NCBI RefSeq assembly: GCF_000702665.1
Contig: NZ_JNJA01000011.1
Coordinates: forward strand, 1-64,000
Direction: 5' to 3'
Length of the DNA stretch: 64,000 bases
Source of the DNA: Solidesulfovibrio alcoholivorans DSM 5433
GTDB lineage: Bacteria; Desulfobacterota; Desulfovibrionia; Desulfovibrionales; Desulfovibrionaceae
In this document: positions 43,640 through 52,365 of the stretch, piece by piece
Layout: the number at the start of each line of letters is the position of its first letter
Numbering within the stretch: the first letter of the stretch is position 1
Translations under genes and position numbers: made by a program
The notes under the pieces: model-generated
What the model was told of the DNA's origin: nothing
Seen by the model: only the letters and a program-made list of their open reading frames with translations
Databases searched by the model: none

Positions 43640-44768
43640 GGCAGGTTCGCGCGGCCGCGGTCGCGGCGGCGGCCACCTGCCCGGCCTGCGCGTCGGTCAG
43701 CGCGGGAAACATGGGCAGGGACAGGATGCGCGCGTAGGCGGCCTCGGCCACGGGGCACAGCCCCGGCCCGGTGCCCAGGCGCTCGCGGTAGTAGGGGTGC
43801 AGATGCACGGGGATGTAGTGGACGTTGGTCCCGACGCCGGCCGCGCGCAGGGCGGTGAAGACCGCGCCCCGGTCCACGTCCGCGCCAAGGCGCACCACGT
43901 AGAGGTGGTAGGCGTGGGCGACGCCCGCGCGCACGGCCAGGGGCGAAACGTCCGGCGCGGCGGCGAAGGCCGCGTCGTAGATGGCGGCGATCTGCCGCCG
44001 CCGGGCCAGGAAGGCCGGCAGCTTGGCCAGCTGCGACAGGCCCAGGGCGCAGTTGATGTCGCTTATGCGGTAGTTGTAGCCGAGCTCGACCATGGCGTAG
44101 TGCCACGAGCCCAGGCGTTCGCGCTCCCGGGCGTCGGCGTCGATGCCGTGGCTGCGGAAGCGGCGCAGGCGCTTGGCCGTTTCCGCGTCGCCGACGAGGA
44201 TCATGCCGCCCTCGCCCGTGGCGATGTGCTTGACCGGGTGGAAGCTGAGCGCGGTCATGGCGGCGAGCGTGCCGACCGGGCGGCCCTTGTCGGTCGCGCC
44301 CAGGGAGTGGCAGGCGTCGGCCAGAAGCGCGATGCCGCGTTCCCGGCACACGGCGGCGAGCGCGTCGTAGTCGCAGGGCTGGCCGGCGTAGTCCACGGCG
44401 ATGGCCGCTTTGGCGCGGGGCGTGGCCTTTCGCGCGAGGTCGGCCGGGTCCATGAGCAGGGTGTCCGGGTCCACGTCCACGAACACGGGCGTGCCGCCGG
44501 CGTAGAGCACGGCGTTGGCCGTGGCCGCGAAGGTGATGGCCGGCACGAGCACCTCGTCGCCGGGGCGCAGGCCGAGCACGTGGCACATGGCGTGCAGCGC
44601 GGCGGTGCCGCTCGAGACGGCGACGCCGTGCGCGATCCCGGCGAAGCGGGCCACGGCCTCCTCGAAGGCGGGCACGACCGGTCCCGTGGTCAGCCAGTCC
44701 GAGCGCAGCACCTCGGCCACGGCCCGGATGTCGTCCTCGTCCACGGACTGGCGCGCGTAGGGAATCAT
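43632..44768 (-). CDS. pseC: UDP-4-keto-6-deoxy-AltNAc 4-aminotransferase
   Basis: A 378-residue DegT-family PLP enzyme of PseC length. The N-terminus IPYARQSVDEDDIRAVAEVL and the phrase SDWLTTGP are hallmarks of PseC; SSGTAALHAM binds phosphate and K180 in SFHPVKHIATGEGG holds PLP. It aminates the 4-keto sugar made by PseB. It is coupled to pseB by ATGA and overlaps the pseG-pseH fusion by eight bases. Confidence 0.92.
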   Translation of the reverse strand: MIPYARQSVDEDDIRAVAEVLRSDWLTTGPVVPAFEEAVARFAGIAHGVAVSSGTAALHAMCHVLGLRPGDEVLVPAITFAATANAVLYAGGTPVFVDVDPDTLLMDPADLARKATPRAKAAIAVDYAGQPCDYDALAAVCRERGIALLADACHSLGATDKGRPVGTLAAMTALSFHPVKHIATGEGGMILVGDAETAKRLRRFRSHGIDADARERERLGSWHYAMVELGYNYRISDINCALGLSQLAKLPAFLARRRQIAAIYDAAFAAAPDVSPLAVRAGVAHAYHLYVVRLGADVDRGAVFTALRAAGVGTNVHYIPVHLHPYYRERLGTGPGLCPVAEAAYARILSLPMFPALTDAQAGQVAAAATAAARTCHG

Positions 44769-45739
44769 GCCATGCCGAGCAGGGCCTTGAGCTCGTCCAC
44801 GGAAAGCTGCCAGGGGTTGTCGCCGGAAGAGTACTCGAAGTCCTCGGACACGGGCGTGCCCGGGCTGCCCTCGAAGCGCGTCAGGATGTCGGCGTCGTCG
44901 GGCAGGATGACGTAGTTGTTCTTGAATTCGATGGTGCGGCGGGCGTCGGCCAGGGGCACCATGACCTCGTGGATCTTCTCCCCGGGCCGGATGCCGATGA
45001 CCTTCACCTCGCACTCGGGGCACAGCGCCGCGGCCAGGTCCATGATGTTCATGCTCGGCAGCTTGGGCACGAAGATCTCGCCGCCGCGCATGTTCTCCAG
45101 GCACTTGAGCACGAAGTCCACGCCCTGCTCCAGGGTGATCCAGAAGCGGGTCATGCGCGGATCGGTGACGGAGACCGCGCCCGTTTCCCGCTGCTTGAGG
45201 AAAAGCGGCACCACGCTGCCCCGGCTGCCGAGCACGTTGCCGTAGCGGACCACGGAAAACGCGCCCTGGCCGATGAAGGCGTTGGCGGCCACGAACAGCT
45301 TGTCCGAGCACAGCTTGGTCGCGCCGTAGAGGTTGACCGGGTTGGCGGCCTTGTCCGTGGACAGGGCCAGCACCTTGGCCACGCCCCGGTCGGCGGCCAC
45401 GTTGACGACGTTTTGCGCGCCGTTGATGTTGGTCTTGATGAATTCGGTCGGGTTGTACTCGGCCGCGGGGACCTGTTTGAGGGCGGCGGCGTGGATGATG
45501 TAGTCCACGCCCTGGAAGGCCCGCTGCAGGCGCTCCTTGTCGCGCACGTCGCCGATGAAGTAGCGCATGCAGGGATGGTCCGCGACCGGGAACTTCAGGG
45601 ACATCTGGTACTGCTTGAATTCGTCCCGGCTGAAAATGATGAGTTTTTTCGGCTGGTAGCGGGCGAGGATGGTCTCGGTGCACTTGTGCCCGAAGGAGCC
45701 GGTGCCGCCGGTGATGAGGATGGTCTTTCCGTTGAGCAT
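44765..45739 (-). CDS. pseB: UDP-N-acetylglucosamine 4,6-dehydratase (inverting)
   Basis: A 324-residue short-chain dehydratase. ITGGTGSFGHKCTE begins the NAD site, FSRDEFKQYQM and HAAALKQVPAAEYNP are PseB signatures, and Y138-x3-K142 lies in NLYGATKL after STDKAANP. It removes water from UDP-GlcNAc and inverts C5, the first step to pseudaminic acid. The ATG at 45739 is the normal family start. It leads the pse gene block, 47 bases after the GT2 gene. Confidence 0.94.
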   Translation of the reverse strand: MLNGKTILITGGTGSFGHKCTETILARYQPKKLIIFSRDEFKQYQMSLKFPVADHPCMRYFIGDVRDKERLQRAFQGVDYIIHAAALKQVPAAEYNPTEFIKTNINGAQNVVNVAADRGVAKVLALSTDKAANPVNLYGATKLCSDKLFVAANAFIGQGAFSVVRYGNVLGSRGSVVPLFLKQRETGAVSVTDPRMTRFWITLEQGVDFVLKCLENMRGGEIFVPKLPSMNIMDLAAALCPECEVKVIGIRPGEKIHEVMVPLADARRTIEFKNNYVILPDDADILTRFEGSPGTPVSEDFEYSSGDNPWQLSVDELKALLGMA

Positions 45740-45786
45740 ATTCGGTTCGGTTCCGTCGGACGACGAGCCGGGCGCGCCGGCCGTCG

Positions 45787-46665
45787 TCACTTGAGTTTGT
45801 GCAGCAGCGAATGCAGTTCGCGGCGCACCTTGGAGAGCTGGTCCGCGACGATGCCGAAGAAGAACAGGAACGCCCCCAGGACGATGGTCAGCACCGTGGA
45901 GGCGGTGAGCTTCCACAGGACGAAGATGTCGTGCAGGCCGTTGGCCAGGCCGTACACCGCGGCCAGCACGGCCAGGGGCAAAAAGATCTTCATGGGATTA
46001 AACAGCACGATCATGCGCAGCATGATGGCCATGAAGCGGAAGCCGTCGCGGAAGGGCTGGATGCCCGAAACGCCGCCCTGGCGGCGGCGGATGCCGGGCA
46101 TGGGCACGTACTTGACGAAGCGCCCCGCCGAAAAAAGCGCCATGGTGATGGTCGTCGGGTAGGAGTAGCGCTGGGGGAAGAGGTGGGAAAACTCCTCGAA
46201 GCACTCGCGCTTGACCGCGCGGAAGCCGCTGGTCAGGTCGTCGATGTGCCGCTCCACGAGGAATTCCGCGAGCCTGATGAGCAGGGCGTTGCCCACGGCG
46301 CGGAAGCGCGACACGTCGGATTCGCCGGTGCGCGCGCCGACCACCATGTCGAATTCGCCGAGTGGTTCGAGCAGTTTTTCGATGTCCTCGGGCCGGTGCT
46401 GGCCGTCGGCGTCCATGAACACGAAGACGTCGCCGCTGGCCGCGGACGCCCCGGATTTGACGCTCGCGCCGTTGCCCAGGTTGTAGGGATGGCGCACGAC
46501 CCGGGCTCCGGCGGTCTCGGCCGCGTCGGCCGTGGCGTCGGCGGAGCCGTCGTCGACCACCACGATCTCCCAGTCCGCGGCGGCGGGCTGGGCGCGGATG
46601 CGCGCGACGATGTCCCCGACGTTGTCGGCCTCGTTGTAGGCCGGAATGATGATGGATACCCGCAT
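45787..46665 (-). CDS. Family 2 glycosyltransferase with C-terminal membrane helices
   Basis: A 292-residue protein. SIIIPAYNEADNVGDIV begins the GT-A fold, VVVDDGSADAT and FMDADGQHRPED supply the metal-binding DxD-type acids, and TSGFRAVKRECFEEF follows. Two hydrophobic segments near 215-270 anchor it. The layout is that of dolichol-/undecaprenyl-phosphate sugar synthases, which load a sugar on the lipid carrier for use by GT-C enzymes. Several GT-C proteins in this window could use its product. Confidence 0.85.
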   Translation of the reverse strand: MRVSIIIPAYNEADNVGDIVARIRAQPAAADWEIVVVDDGSADATADAAETAGARVVRHPYNLGNGASVKSGASAASGDVFVFMDADGQHRPEDIEKLLEPLGEFDMVVGARTGESDVSRFRAVGNALLIRLAEFLVERHIDDLTSGFRAVKRECFEEFSHLFPQRYSYPTTITMALFSAGRFVKYVPMPGIRRRQGGVSGIQPFRDGFRFMAIMLRMIVLFNPMKIFLPLAVLAAVYGLANGLHDIFVLWKLTASTVLTIVLGAFLFFFGIVADQLSKVRRELHSLLHKLK

Positions 46666-46677
46666 GGCGCTCCGCCT

Positions 46678-48147
46678 TTACGCTCCGCGAAACACAAAGT
46701 CCAGCACGCGCGTGCCCGCGATCAGGCACCGCTTGAGGTCGTCGAGGTTGCGCACCTGCCGCGCGGCAAGCGTGAGCATGTAGCCCGGCCGCAGGTAGAA
46801 GCGCCTGTAGGCCAGCCGCACCATGCGGTTGAGCGCCTCGCCGGACACGTCGCAGTACAGCGCGTTGAAAAGGCCTTCCACGTGCAGCTTGCTCAAGTCG
46901 CTCGTGGTGCCGTCGCGGATCTCGGGATGCTTCTCGGCCACGGATTCGAACAGCGGCGTGCCCGGGTAGGGGGTGCAGATGCCGAAGGTGGCCGTGGTCG
47001 GGGCCAGGGCCTTGACGTACTCGATGGTGTCCTCGACGCTCGCGGCGGTGTCGCCGGGGTTGCCGAGCATGACGTGGGCGTGGGTGTTCATGCCCAGGCG
47101 GCGGGCGGCCCGGAAGATGGCGTGGGCCTGCTCCAGGCGGTAGCCCTTGCGCATGCCGTCGAGGATGGCCTGGCTGCCGGATTCGATGCCGAACTTGATG
47201 GTGTGGCAGCCGGCCTTGCCGGCCATCTCCATGGTCTCGGGGTCGATGCCCGAGACGCGGGCGTTGGCCAGCCACGTCACGTCCAGGTTCTCGCGGCGGA
47301 TGCCGTCGCAGATCTCGCGGTCGCGGCGCTTTTTCACGAAGAAGGTGTCGTCGCGGAAATAGACCTCGCGGTAGCCCTTGCCGCGCAGGTAGCGGATGAG
47401 CCCCAGGACGTAGCCGGCGCTGGCGAAGCGCACGCGGCCGCCGTCGAAGGCCGGGGCGGTGCAGAAGGTGCATTTGCCCGGGCAGCCGCGCGAGGTGGTG
47501 GCGGTCATGTAGGGCAGGCGGCGCACGATGGGGTTGAAGTAGTGGATGCCCGGCGGCAGAAAGTCCACGTCCGGGTAGGGCAGGGCGTCCAGGTCCTCGA
47601 TGAAGGGATATTCCGGGTTGAGCACGGGCTCGCCGGCGTCGTCGCGGTAGCCGACGCCGGGCGTGGCCCTGGGGTCGGCCTCGCCGGCCAGGCCCCGGCA
47701 GAGGTCGCGCACCACGTATTCGGGCTCGCGGCGCACGATGTAGTCCACGCCCGGGGCGGCCAGGGCGAAGCGGGGCATGAAGGTCGGGTGCGAGCCGAAG
47801 ACCGCGGTGACGAGCGCCGGGTTGGCGGCCTTGAGGTCGGCAAGGTACGCGGCGTCCTCGGTGAAGCTCATGGTCGAGGTGGAGCACAGCACCACGTCGA
47901 AGCCCTTGACCAGTTCGGCCACGACTTCCGGGCCCTTCTGCTCGGCCTGGGCGTCGAGAAAGGTCGTCCGCCGGCCGTCGGCCGCGAGAATGGTGGCGAG
48001 CTGGACCAGGGGGAAGGGCGGCACCGAGGCGCCGCCGATGCGCTTGCCCGCGCACCAGCAGCCGTAAAGCACGTCCCGCACCACGTTTTTCGTGGCGCGG
48101 GTCATGGGATTGAGCACCAGGACGCGAAGGGGGCGGGTTTCAGCCAC
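46678..48147 (-). CDS. B12-binding-type radical SAM protein
   Basis: A 489-residue protein. The N-terminal 170 residues look like a cobalamin-binding Rossmann domain (LVLNPMTRATKNVV, LATILAADGRRTTFLDAQ). The radical SAM core has RGCPGKCTFCTAP, giving C-x3-C-x2-C, then IKFGIESGSQAILDGMRKGY. Proteins of this BchE/PhpK-like layout make methyl transfers or ring changes; here the target may be a lipid or sugar. The start is GTG at 48147, overlapping the preceding small gene by eight bases. It precedes the GT2 gene by 12 bases. Confidence 0.78.
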   Translation of the reverse strand: MAETRPLRVLVLNPMTRATKNVVRDVLYGCWCAGKRIGGASVPPFPLVQLATILAADGRRTTFLDAQAEQKGPEVVAELVKGFDVVLCSTSTMSFTEDAAYLADLKAANPALVTAVFGSHPTFMPRFALAAPGVDYIVRREPEYVVRDLCRGLAGEADPRATPGVGYRDDAGEPVLNPEYPFIEDLDALPYPDVDFLPPGIHYFNPIVRRLPYMTATTSRGCPGKCTFCTAPAFDGGRVRFASAGYVLGLIRYLRGKGYREVYFRDDTFFVKKRRDREICDGIRRENLDVTWLANARVSGIDPETMEMAGKAGCHTIKFGIESGSQAILDGMRKGYRLEQAHAIFRAARRLGMNTHAHVMLGNPGDTAASVEDTIEYVKALAPTTATFGICTPYPGTPLFESVAEKHPEIRDGTTSDLSKLHVEGLFNALYCDVSGEALNRMVRLAYRRFYLRPGYMLTLAARQVRNLDDLKRCLIAGTRVLDFVFRGA

Positions 48148-48364
48148 GCAAAAGCTCCGGATCGACCACGGCGACGGCCCGGTCCCCGGGGACGAGGTCG
48201 CGCGTGTCGAGAAAGTCGGCATGGGCCACGTACGTCATCCTGCCGCCGGGACCGCCCCGGCGCAGCAGGGCGAGCAGCAGCCGGCGCACCAGCCGGGAGC
48301 CGGCCGGCAGCCAGCCCACGGCAAGGACGAACAGGCGGAAAAGGATCTGGGCGAACGGGGACAC
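48140..48364 (-). CDS. Small protein of unknown function
   Basis: A 74-residue protein with one hydrophobic N-terminal segment (FAQILFRLFVLAVGWLPAG), a basic stretch and a short acidic tail (DTRDLVPGDRAVAVVDPEL). I do not recognise it. The GTG at 48364 is preceded by GGGGAG; a longer frame reaches 48457 but overlaps the upstream gene. It lies between a predicted all-helical protein and the B12-type radical SAM gene, overlapping the latter by eight bases, which supports it being translated. Confidence 0.5.
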   Translation of the reverse strand: MSPFAQILFRLFVLAVGWLPAGSRLVRRLLLALLRRGGPGGRMTYVAHADFLDTRDLVPGDRAVAVVDPELLRG

Positions 48365-48368
48365 GGCC

Positions 48369-49325
48369 TCACTCCCCCCCGCCGGACCCGGCGCGGACGT
48401 CCAGGCGCTCGGCGGCCAGCAGATAATCCGCCGCCAGGGGAATGCAGTAGCGGTCATCCATCCACAGGGGGTTTATGACAACGTTGCGGCGGAGTCCAGC
48501 GGCCAGGCGACCGAGCACGGGGCTTTCCAGATACGCCAGCCCCGACGGGTAAAGGAACTGCGTGCGCCGCGACATGGCCCGCCAGTCGTAGAGGCCGTCG
48601 GCGTCGGTCACGGATTCGAGAAACGCGGCGCAGGCCCGCATGGAGGCCAGGGCGGCCGCGTCGTCCACGAGGTCGAGGTAGCCGGCGAGCAGGGCCAGGG
48701 TGATGGTGGCGTAGCCCGCGTCCGGGCCGCCGTATTCGGCGTAGCAGCCGCCGGGCAGCTGGCGCGCGACGAGGGAACGGACCTTGTCCCGGGCGGCGTC
48801 GGCGTAGCGCGCCTTGCCGGTGATGCGGGCGATGCGCGCCAGGGCCAGGGCCGCGCCGGCCATCTGGTTGGCGACCTCGGGGTTGTCGTTGGCGGCCAGC
48901 CAGTCGCCCGTGACCGCGAAATCCACGTCCGGCGGCGCGCTCAAGCGCAGCCAGGCCCCGGCCGCGGCCTGGGCGGACATGGACGTGGCGCAGAAGGAGC
49001 GCTCGAAGGGGTAGACCTCGTCCACGGAGCCGTCGCCGTGGCGGCGCGCGGCCCAGAAGCGCACGGCCGCTCCGGCGAGGGAAAGCACGGCCGGGGCCGC
49101 TTCGGGCGCAAGCCGAGGCGCGGCGGCGGCGAAAAAAAGCGCCGCCTCCTGGAACCTCGCGTTGGCCAGGTCGTGGAGCTTGTAGCACCAGTAGTTGCGG
49201 TCGCAGCAGCCGTAGGCGGGACGCGCCGGGTCGCGGTCGCAAAGCCCCAGAATGCGCTCGGTGAGGACCAGGGAGCGCGCGCGCAGCAGCGCCGGGGCGC
49301 GGGAATCGTCGTTGGGGGTGGACAC
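48369..49325 (-). CDS. Predicted all-helical protein, possibly of the six-hairpin glycosidase/lyase type
   Basis: A 318-residue protein with repeated helix pairs and spaced Gly, Tyr and Trp residues (CCDRNYWCYKLHDLANARFQ, DEVYPFERSFCATS, LPGGCYAEYGGPDAGYATI). This pattern fits alpha/alpha-barrel carbohydrate enzymes such as heparinase-like proteins, but no catalytic motif is certain. There is no signal peptide. The start is GTG at 49325 with AAGGGG seven bases ahead. It sits in the modification end of the glycan operon. Confidence 0.55.
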   Translation of the reverse strand: MSTPNDDSRAPALLRARSLVLTERILGLCDRDPARPAYGCCDRNYWCYKLHDLANARFQEAALFFAAAAPRLAPEAAPAVLSLAGAAVRFWAARRHGDGSVDEVYPFERSFCATSMSAQAAAGAWLRLSAPPDVDFAVTGDWLAANDNPEVANQMAGAALALARIARITGKARYADAARDKVRSLVARQLPGGCYAEYGGPDAGYATITLALLAGYLDLVDDAAALASMRACAAFLESVTDADGLYDWRAMSRRTQFLYPSGLAYLESPVLGRLAAGLRRNVVINPLWMDDRYCIPLAADYLLAAERLDVRAGSGGGE

Positions 49326-49371
49326 GTGGCTGCCCCTTAGCCCGAAACCGGCGCGAGAACAAGCCCGCGCC

Positions 49372-50283
49372 TCAGCGGCGCAGCACGGCGGGCAGGCAGG
49401 CGACCATGCCGGTGAGGTAGGAGAGCAGGAACGTGGCGGAAAAGACCACGGCCTTGGCGGGATCGAGGGCCATGGAGGAAAAAAGGAGCACCAGCGTGGC
49501 GTCGCGCGTGCCGATGCCGGCCACGGACAGCGGCAGGAAGGAGACCGCGTTGGCCGTGGCGGCGCAAAAGACGAGGAACGCGGCCGGGGCGGCCACCGGA
49601 ATGGCCGCGGCCATGATCCAGCAGGCCAGGTAGTAGAGCCCCCAGATGGCGAGGGTGGCGGCCAGGAAGCGCCACTTGCCCGGCAGGGAGAACAGGGCGG
49701 AAGCGATGCCGGCCAGCCTGCCGTCGGGCTTGCGCCGGGCCAGCCACCAGCGGGCGGCGGCCAGGGCCGCGATGCCGGCGACGGCCCCGGGCGCGGCCAG
49801 GCGGACCAGGGCGTCCCGGCCCGGGAAGTGCGCCAGGAAAAGCGCGCCCAGCCACAACAGGACCACGGCCGCGATGTCCAGGAGCCGGTCCAGCACCACC
49901 GTGGAAGCGGAGGTCAGCGCCGAGGGCGAATAGTCCTTGAGGTAGCCCATGCGGGAGAATTCGCCGAGCCGCCCGGGCGAGACGAAGCCCCAGAACGAGC
50001 TTTGCAGGAAGATGCGCAGGGCGCGACGGAACGGCATGTCGATGCCCTTGGCCCGCAACAGATAATAATGGCGCACGGCCTTGAGGTAGAGGATCGACAG
50101 GATGATGGCCTGGCCCAGGCAAAGGCCCAGCGGGTCCAGGGAGGCGACGGCCGCGGCCAGGGAGGAGAAGTCGAGGCGGGCGAGGACCACGACGAAGAGC
50201 AGCAGGCCGACCAGGGGCAGCCAGCGCCGCAACAACGACTTCCGTGCGCCGCGCGCGGACGCCGGATCAGGGGAATTTGGCAT
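49372..50283 (-). CDS. Flippase-like membrane protein (lysylphosphatidylglycerol synthase TM family)
   Basis: A 303-residue protein with about seven to eight membrane helices. SSFWGFVSPGRLGEFSRMGY and LLDRLLDIAAVV, with VLDRLLD conserved, and LPLSVAGIGTRDATLVLLF match the YbhN/AglD family. Members are found in glycan loci and are proposed to move or anchor lipid-linked sugars. It overlaps the radical SAM gene at 50267 by 17 bases. It is the nearest thing to a flippase in the window but is not a Wzx. Confidence 0.78.
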   Translation of the reverse strand: MPNSPDPASARGARKSLLRRWLPLVGLLLFVVVLARLDFSSLAAAVASLDPLGLCLGQAIILSILYLKAVRHYYLLRAKGIDMPFRRALRIFLQSSFWGFVSPGRLGEFSRMGYLKDYSPSALTSASTVVLDRLLDIAAVVLLWLGALFLAHFPGRDALVRLAAPGAVAGIAALAAARWWLARRKPDGRLAGIASALFSLPGKWRFLAATLAIWGLYYLACWIMAAAIPVAAPAAFLVFCAATANAVSFLPLSVAGIGTRDATLVLLFSSMALDPAKAVVFSATFLLSYLTGMVACLPAVLRR

Positions 50284-51361
50284 AGGTCAGGTTCAGCTCG
50301 GCCATACAGGAATAGTAGCAACAGCGGCAGCGGCGCAGCTTGTCGCGCGTCGCCTGGTAGGCCGGGTCGCGCCAGAGCTCGGCCAGGGTGCGGCCGTCCA
50401 GGTTGCAGGCCGCCTTGCCCGCGTAGAAATGGCCGCCGCAGGGCAGCACGTCGCCGAAGCAGTCCACGAACACGGAGAAGTAGGGCGCGTAGCAGCGCGC
50501 GGGCATGGGCTTGCCGGCCAGGAAGTCGGCGAGGTGGCGCAGGTAGGCCTCGGAGCTGTCGAGAAGGCCGTAACGGCGCTTGAGCGCAAGCAGCGTGCCG
50601 GGCAGGGCGGCCAGGTCGCGGTCGGCGGCGTCGAAATAGAGGTCCGGGGCTTCGGCGGGCGCGCCGGCGTAGGTGTCGTGGACCGGATTGAGGCTCACGT
50701 TGTCCACGCCGAGGTCGCGGGCGAGTTTCAGGATGTCCTCGAAGCGGCGGTAGTTGGCGGCGGAAATCACCGTGGCCAGGGTGACGTGGACGCGGCGGCC
50801 GGGATTTTCGGCGCGCGCGGCGAGCAGGTTGCGCACGGCCTCGAGGGTACGATCGAACGCGCCGCGCCGGCCGCGCGAGGCGTCGTGCTCGGCGGCGTCG
50901 GCCCCGTCCAGGGACACGGCCACGGCGTCGATGCCGCTTTTTAGCAACCGCCGCGCCAGGTCCATATCGACGAGCTTAAGCCCGTTGGTGGACATGGAGA
51001 CCGGCACGCCGCGCGCCTTGAGCCGGGCCACGACCTCGACCACGTCCTCGCGCACCAGGGGTTCGCCGCCGGTGATGGAGACGCCGGAGACGCCGAGGTC
51101 GGCCATCTGGTCGGCCAGGGCGAGCATGGCCGGGGTGTCCATCTCCCTGGCCGGGTCGGCCTTTCGCCGCACGTTGCACATGGGGCAGGACTCGTTGCAG
51201 CGGTAGGTGACCACCATGCCGCCGAAGATCGGCGGCGTCAGCGGGCGGCGGACGTACCACGAGGCGGGCACGCCGAAGAACTTGCCGGCCTGGGCCGCGA
51301 GCCAGGGCAGGTCGGCCGCGAGCACGCGCCGCTTGAGGACTTCGAGGTGTTTCTTGCGCAT
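50267..51361 (-). CDS. Radical SAM/SPASM-domain protein
   Basis: A 364-residue protein. The cluster motif is C-NES-C-PM-C near residues 55-62, followed by SITGGEPLVREDVVEVV and STNGLKLVD. The C-terminus has CYAPYF, LPCGGHF and a dense cluster CRCCYYSC, suited to an auxiliary iron-sulfur cluster. The architecture resembles lipid- and sugar-linked relatives near hopanoid or polysaccharide genes. The ATG at 51361 has only a weak ribosome site. The function is unknown. Confidence 0.8.
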   Translation of the reverse strand: MRKKHLEVLKRRVLAADLPWLAAQAGKFFGVPASWYVRRPLTPPIFGGMVVTYRCNESCPMCNVRRKADPAREMDTPAMLALADQMADLGVSGVSITGGEPLVREDVVEVVARLKARGVPVSMSTNGLKLVDMDLARRLLKSGIDAVAVSLDGADAAEHDASRGRRGAFDRTLEAVRNLLAARAENPGRRVHVTLATVISAANYRRFEDILKLARDLGVDNVSLNPVHDTYAGAPAEAPDLYFDAADRDLAALPGTLLALKRRYGLLDSSEAYLRHLADFLAGKPMPARCYAPYFSVFVDCFGDVLPCGGHFYAGKAACNLDGRTLAELWRDPAYQATRDKLRRCRCCYYSCMAELNLTYAKFP

Positions 51362-51408
51362 TTCCGCTTGTTCCGCCGCAGCCTGTTTGAATGAGGTTCC
51401 GGCCCGCG

Positions 51409-52365
51409 TCAAGCGGCCGGCCGGTCGAGGCCGCGGGCGATTTCCGCGCCGGTGCGCACGGCGTAGCCGGCGGTGAGCGCGGCCAGCACGGCGTCCATGT
51501 GGCGCAGCTTGAGGCGGCTCGGCTTTTTCATGCCCAAACGCCGGTGCACGAGCGGCGGCAGCATGGTCGCGTCCAGCACGTCCACGGCGTGGAAGGCGTA
51601 GTTGACCATGCCCGGTCCCAGGTAGCGGTGCAGCGCCGCCCCCAGGCGGAAAAGCGGCATGCCGGCCACGTTGACGAAGGAGAAATGGAAGGGGGCGCGC
51701 ACAAGCGGCATGGTGCTGACCGGAATCTCCCACAGGCCCATGCCGCCCGGGCGGTAGATGTCCGCGGCGTCCGGGCGGTACGCGGCCAGGGGCGCGCGCA
51801 GGCAGGCCAGGCTGCCGAATTCGGTCCGACCCTGGTCGTAGCGCAGCCACAGCCGCTGCACGGCCTTGACCAGGGGGATGGCCACATTGGGGTGCACCGA
51901 GGAGTCGTAGAGGTAGCCTTCGCGCTCCAGGTGGCGGAAAAGCGCCGGGCTCGCGGCGTAGGCCGGGGCCTTGAAGCCGAGCGGTCGCACGCCGAGGCGG
52001 CGCTCGAGAATCTCCGCGCAGCGGTCCACGTCCCGGCGCAGGACGTCCTCGGGCTGGCGCTTGAAGTCGATGCGGTGGTCGTAGGTGTGGTTGGCCAGCT
52101 CATGGCCGGCCGCGACGATGCGTTCGAGATAGGGGATGTTGCGCGCGTCCTCGACGTCCGCGCCCACGATGAAGAACGTGGCCCGCACCCCGCGCGCGGC
52201 AAAGGCGTCGAGCAGCAGGGGCACGCTCAGCTCGTAGATGGTCCTGGCGTCGCCGCCCGGGGCCGCGCCGGCGTCGAAGCACTTGGCGATGTACCACACC
52301 GGGTCCATGTCCACCTGCACGGTGGCCACGGGCCGGGACGCGGCGGGAAAGGGCGCGCGGCTCAT
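51409..52365 (-). CDS. Polysaccharide deacetylase (CE4) family protein
   Basis: A 318-residue protein. VQVDMDPVWY gives the first metal Asp pair; RATFFIVGADVED and GHELANHTYDHRIDF supply the H-x3-H motif; LGFKAPAYAASPALF is motif 3. There is no signal peptide, so it probably acts in the cytoplasm on a lipid-linked or free sugar, like the PgdA/PIG-L-like proteins of glycan loci. It is coupled to the GT-C gene by ATGA. Confidence 0.82.
   Translation of the reverse strand: MSRAPFPAASRPVATVQVDMDPVWYIAKCFDAGAAPGGDARTIYELSVPLLLDAFAARGVRATFFIVGADVEDARNIPYLERIVAAGHELANHTYDHRIDFKRQPEDVLRRDVDRCAEILERRLGVRPLGFKAPAYAASPALFRHLEREGYLYDSSVHPNVAIPLVKAVQRLWLRYDQGRTEFGSLACLRAPLAAYRPDAADIYRPGGMGLWEIPVSTMPLVRAPFHFSFVNVAGMPLFRLGAALHRYLGPGMVNYAFHAVDVLDATMLPPLVHRRLGMKKPSRLKLRHMDAVLAALTAGYAVRTGAEIARGLDRPAA

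Noticed and set aside
43632-45739. Legionaminic instead of pseudaminic acid pathway
   Set aside because: The dehydratase carries PseB-type signatures (FSRDEFKQYQM), the aminotransferase is PseC-like and the synthase has EMSANHGG; LegB, LegC and LegG-type features were not seen. A legionaminic variant is not excluded for later steps.
45799-48426. Plus-strand open frame of 875 codons
   Set aside because: It overlaps the GT2 and radical SAM genes on the other strand and has His-, Gly- and Val-rich shadow composition.
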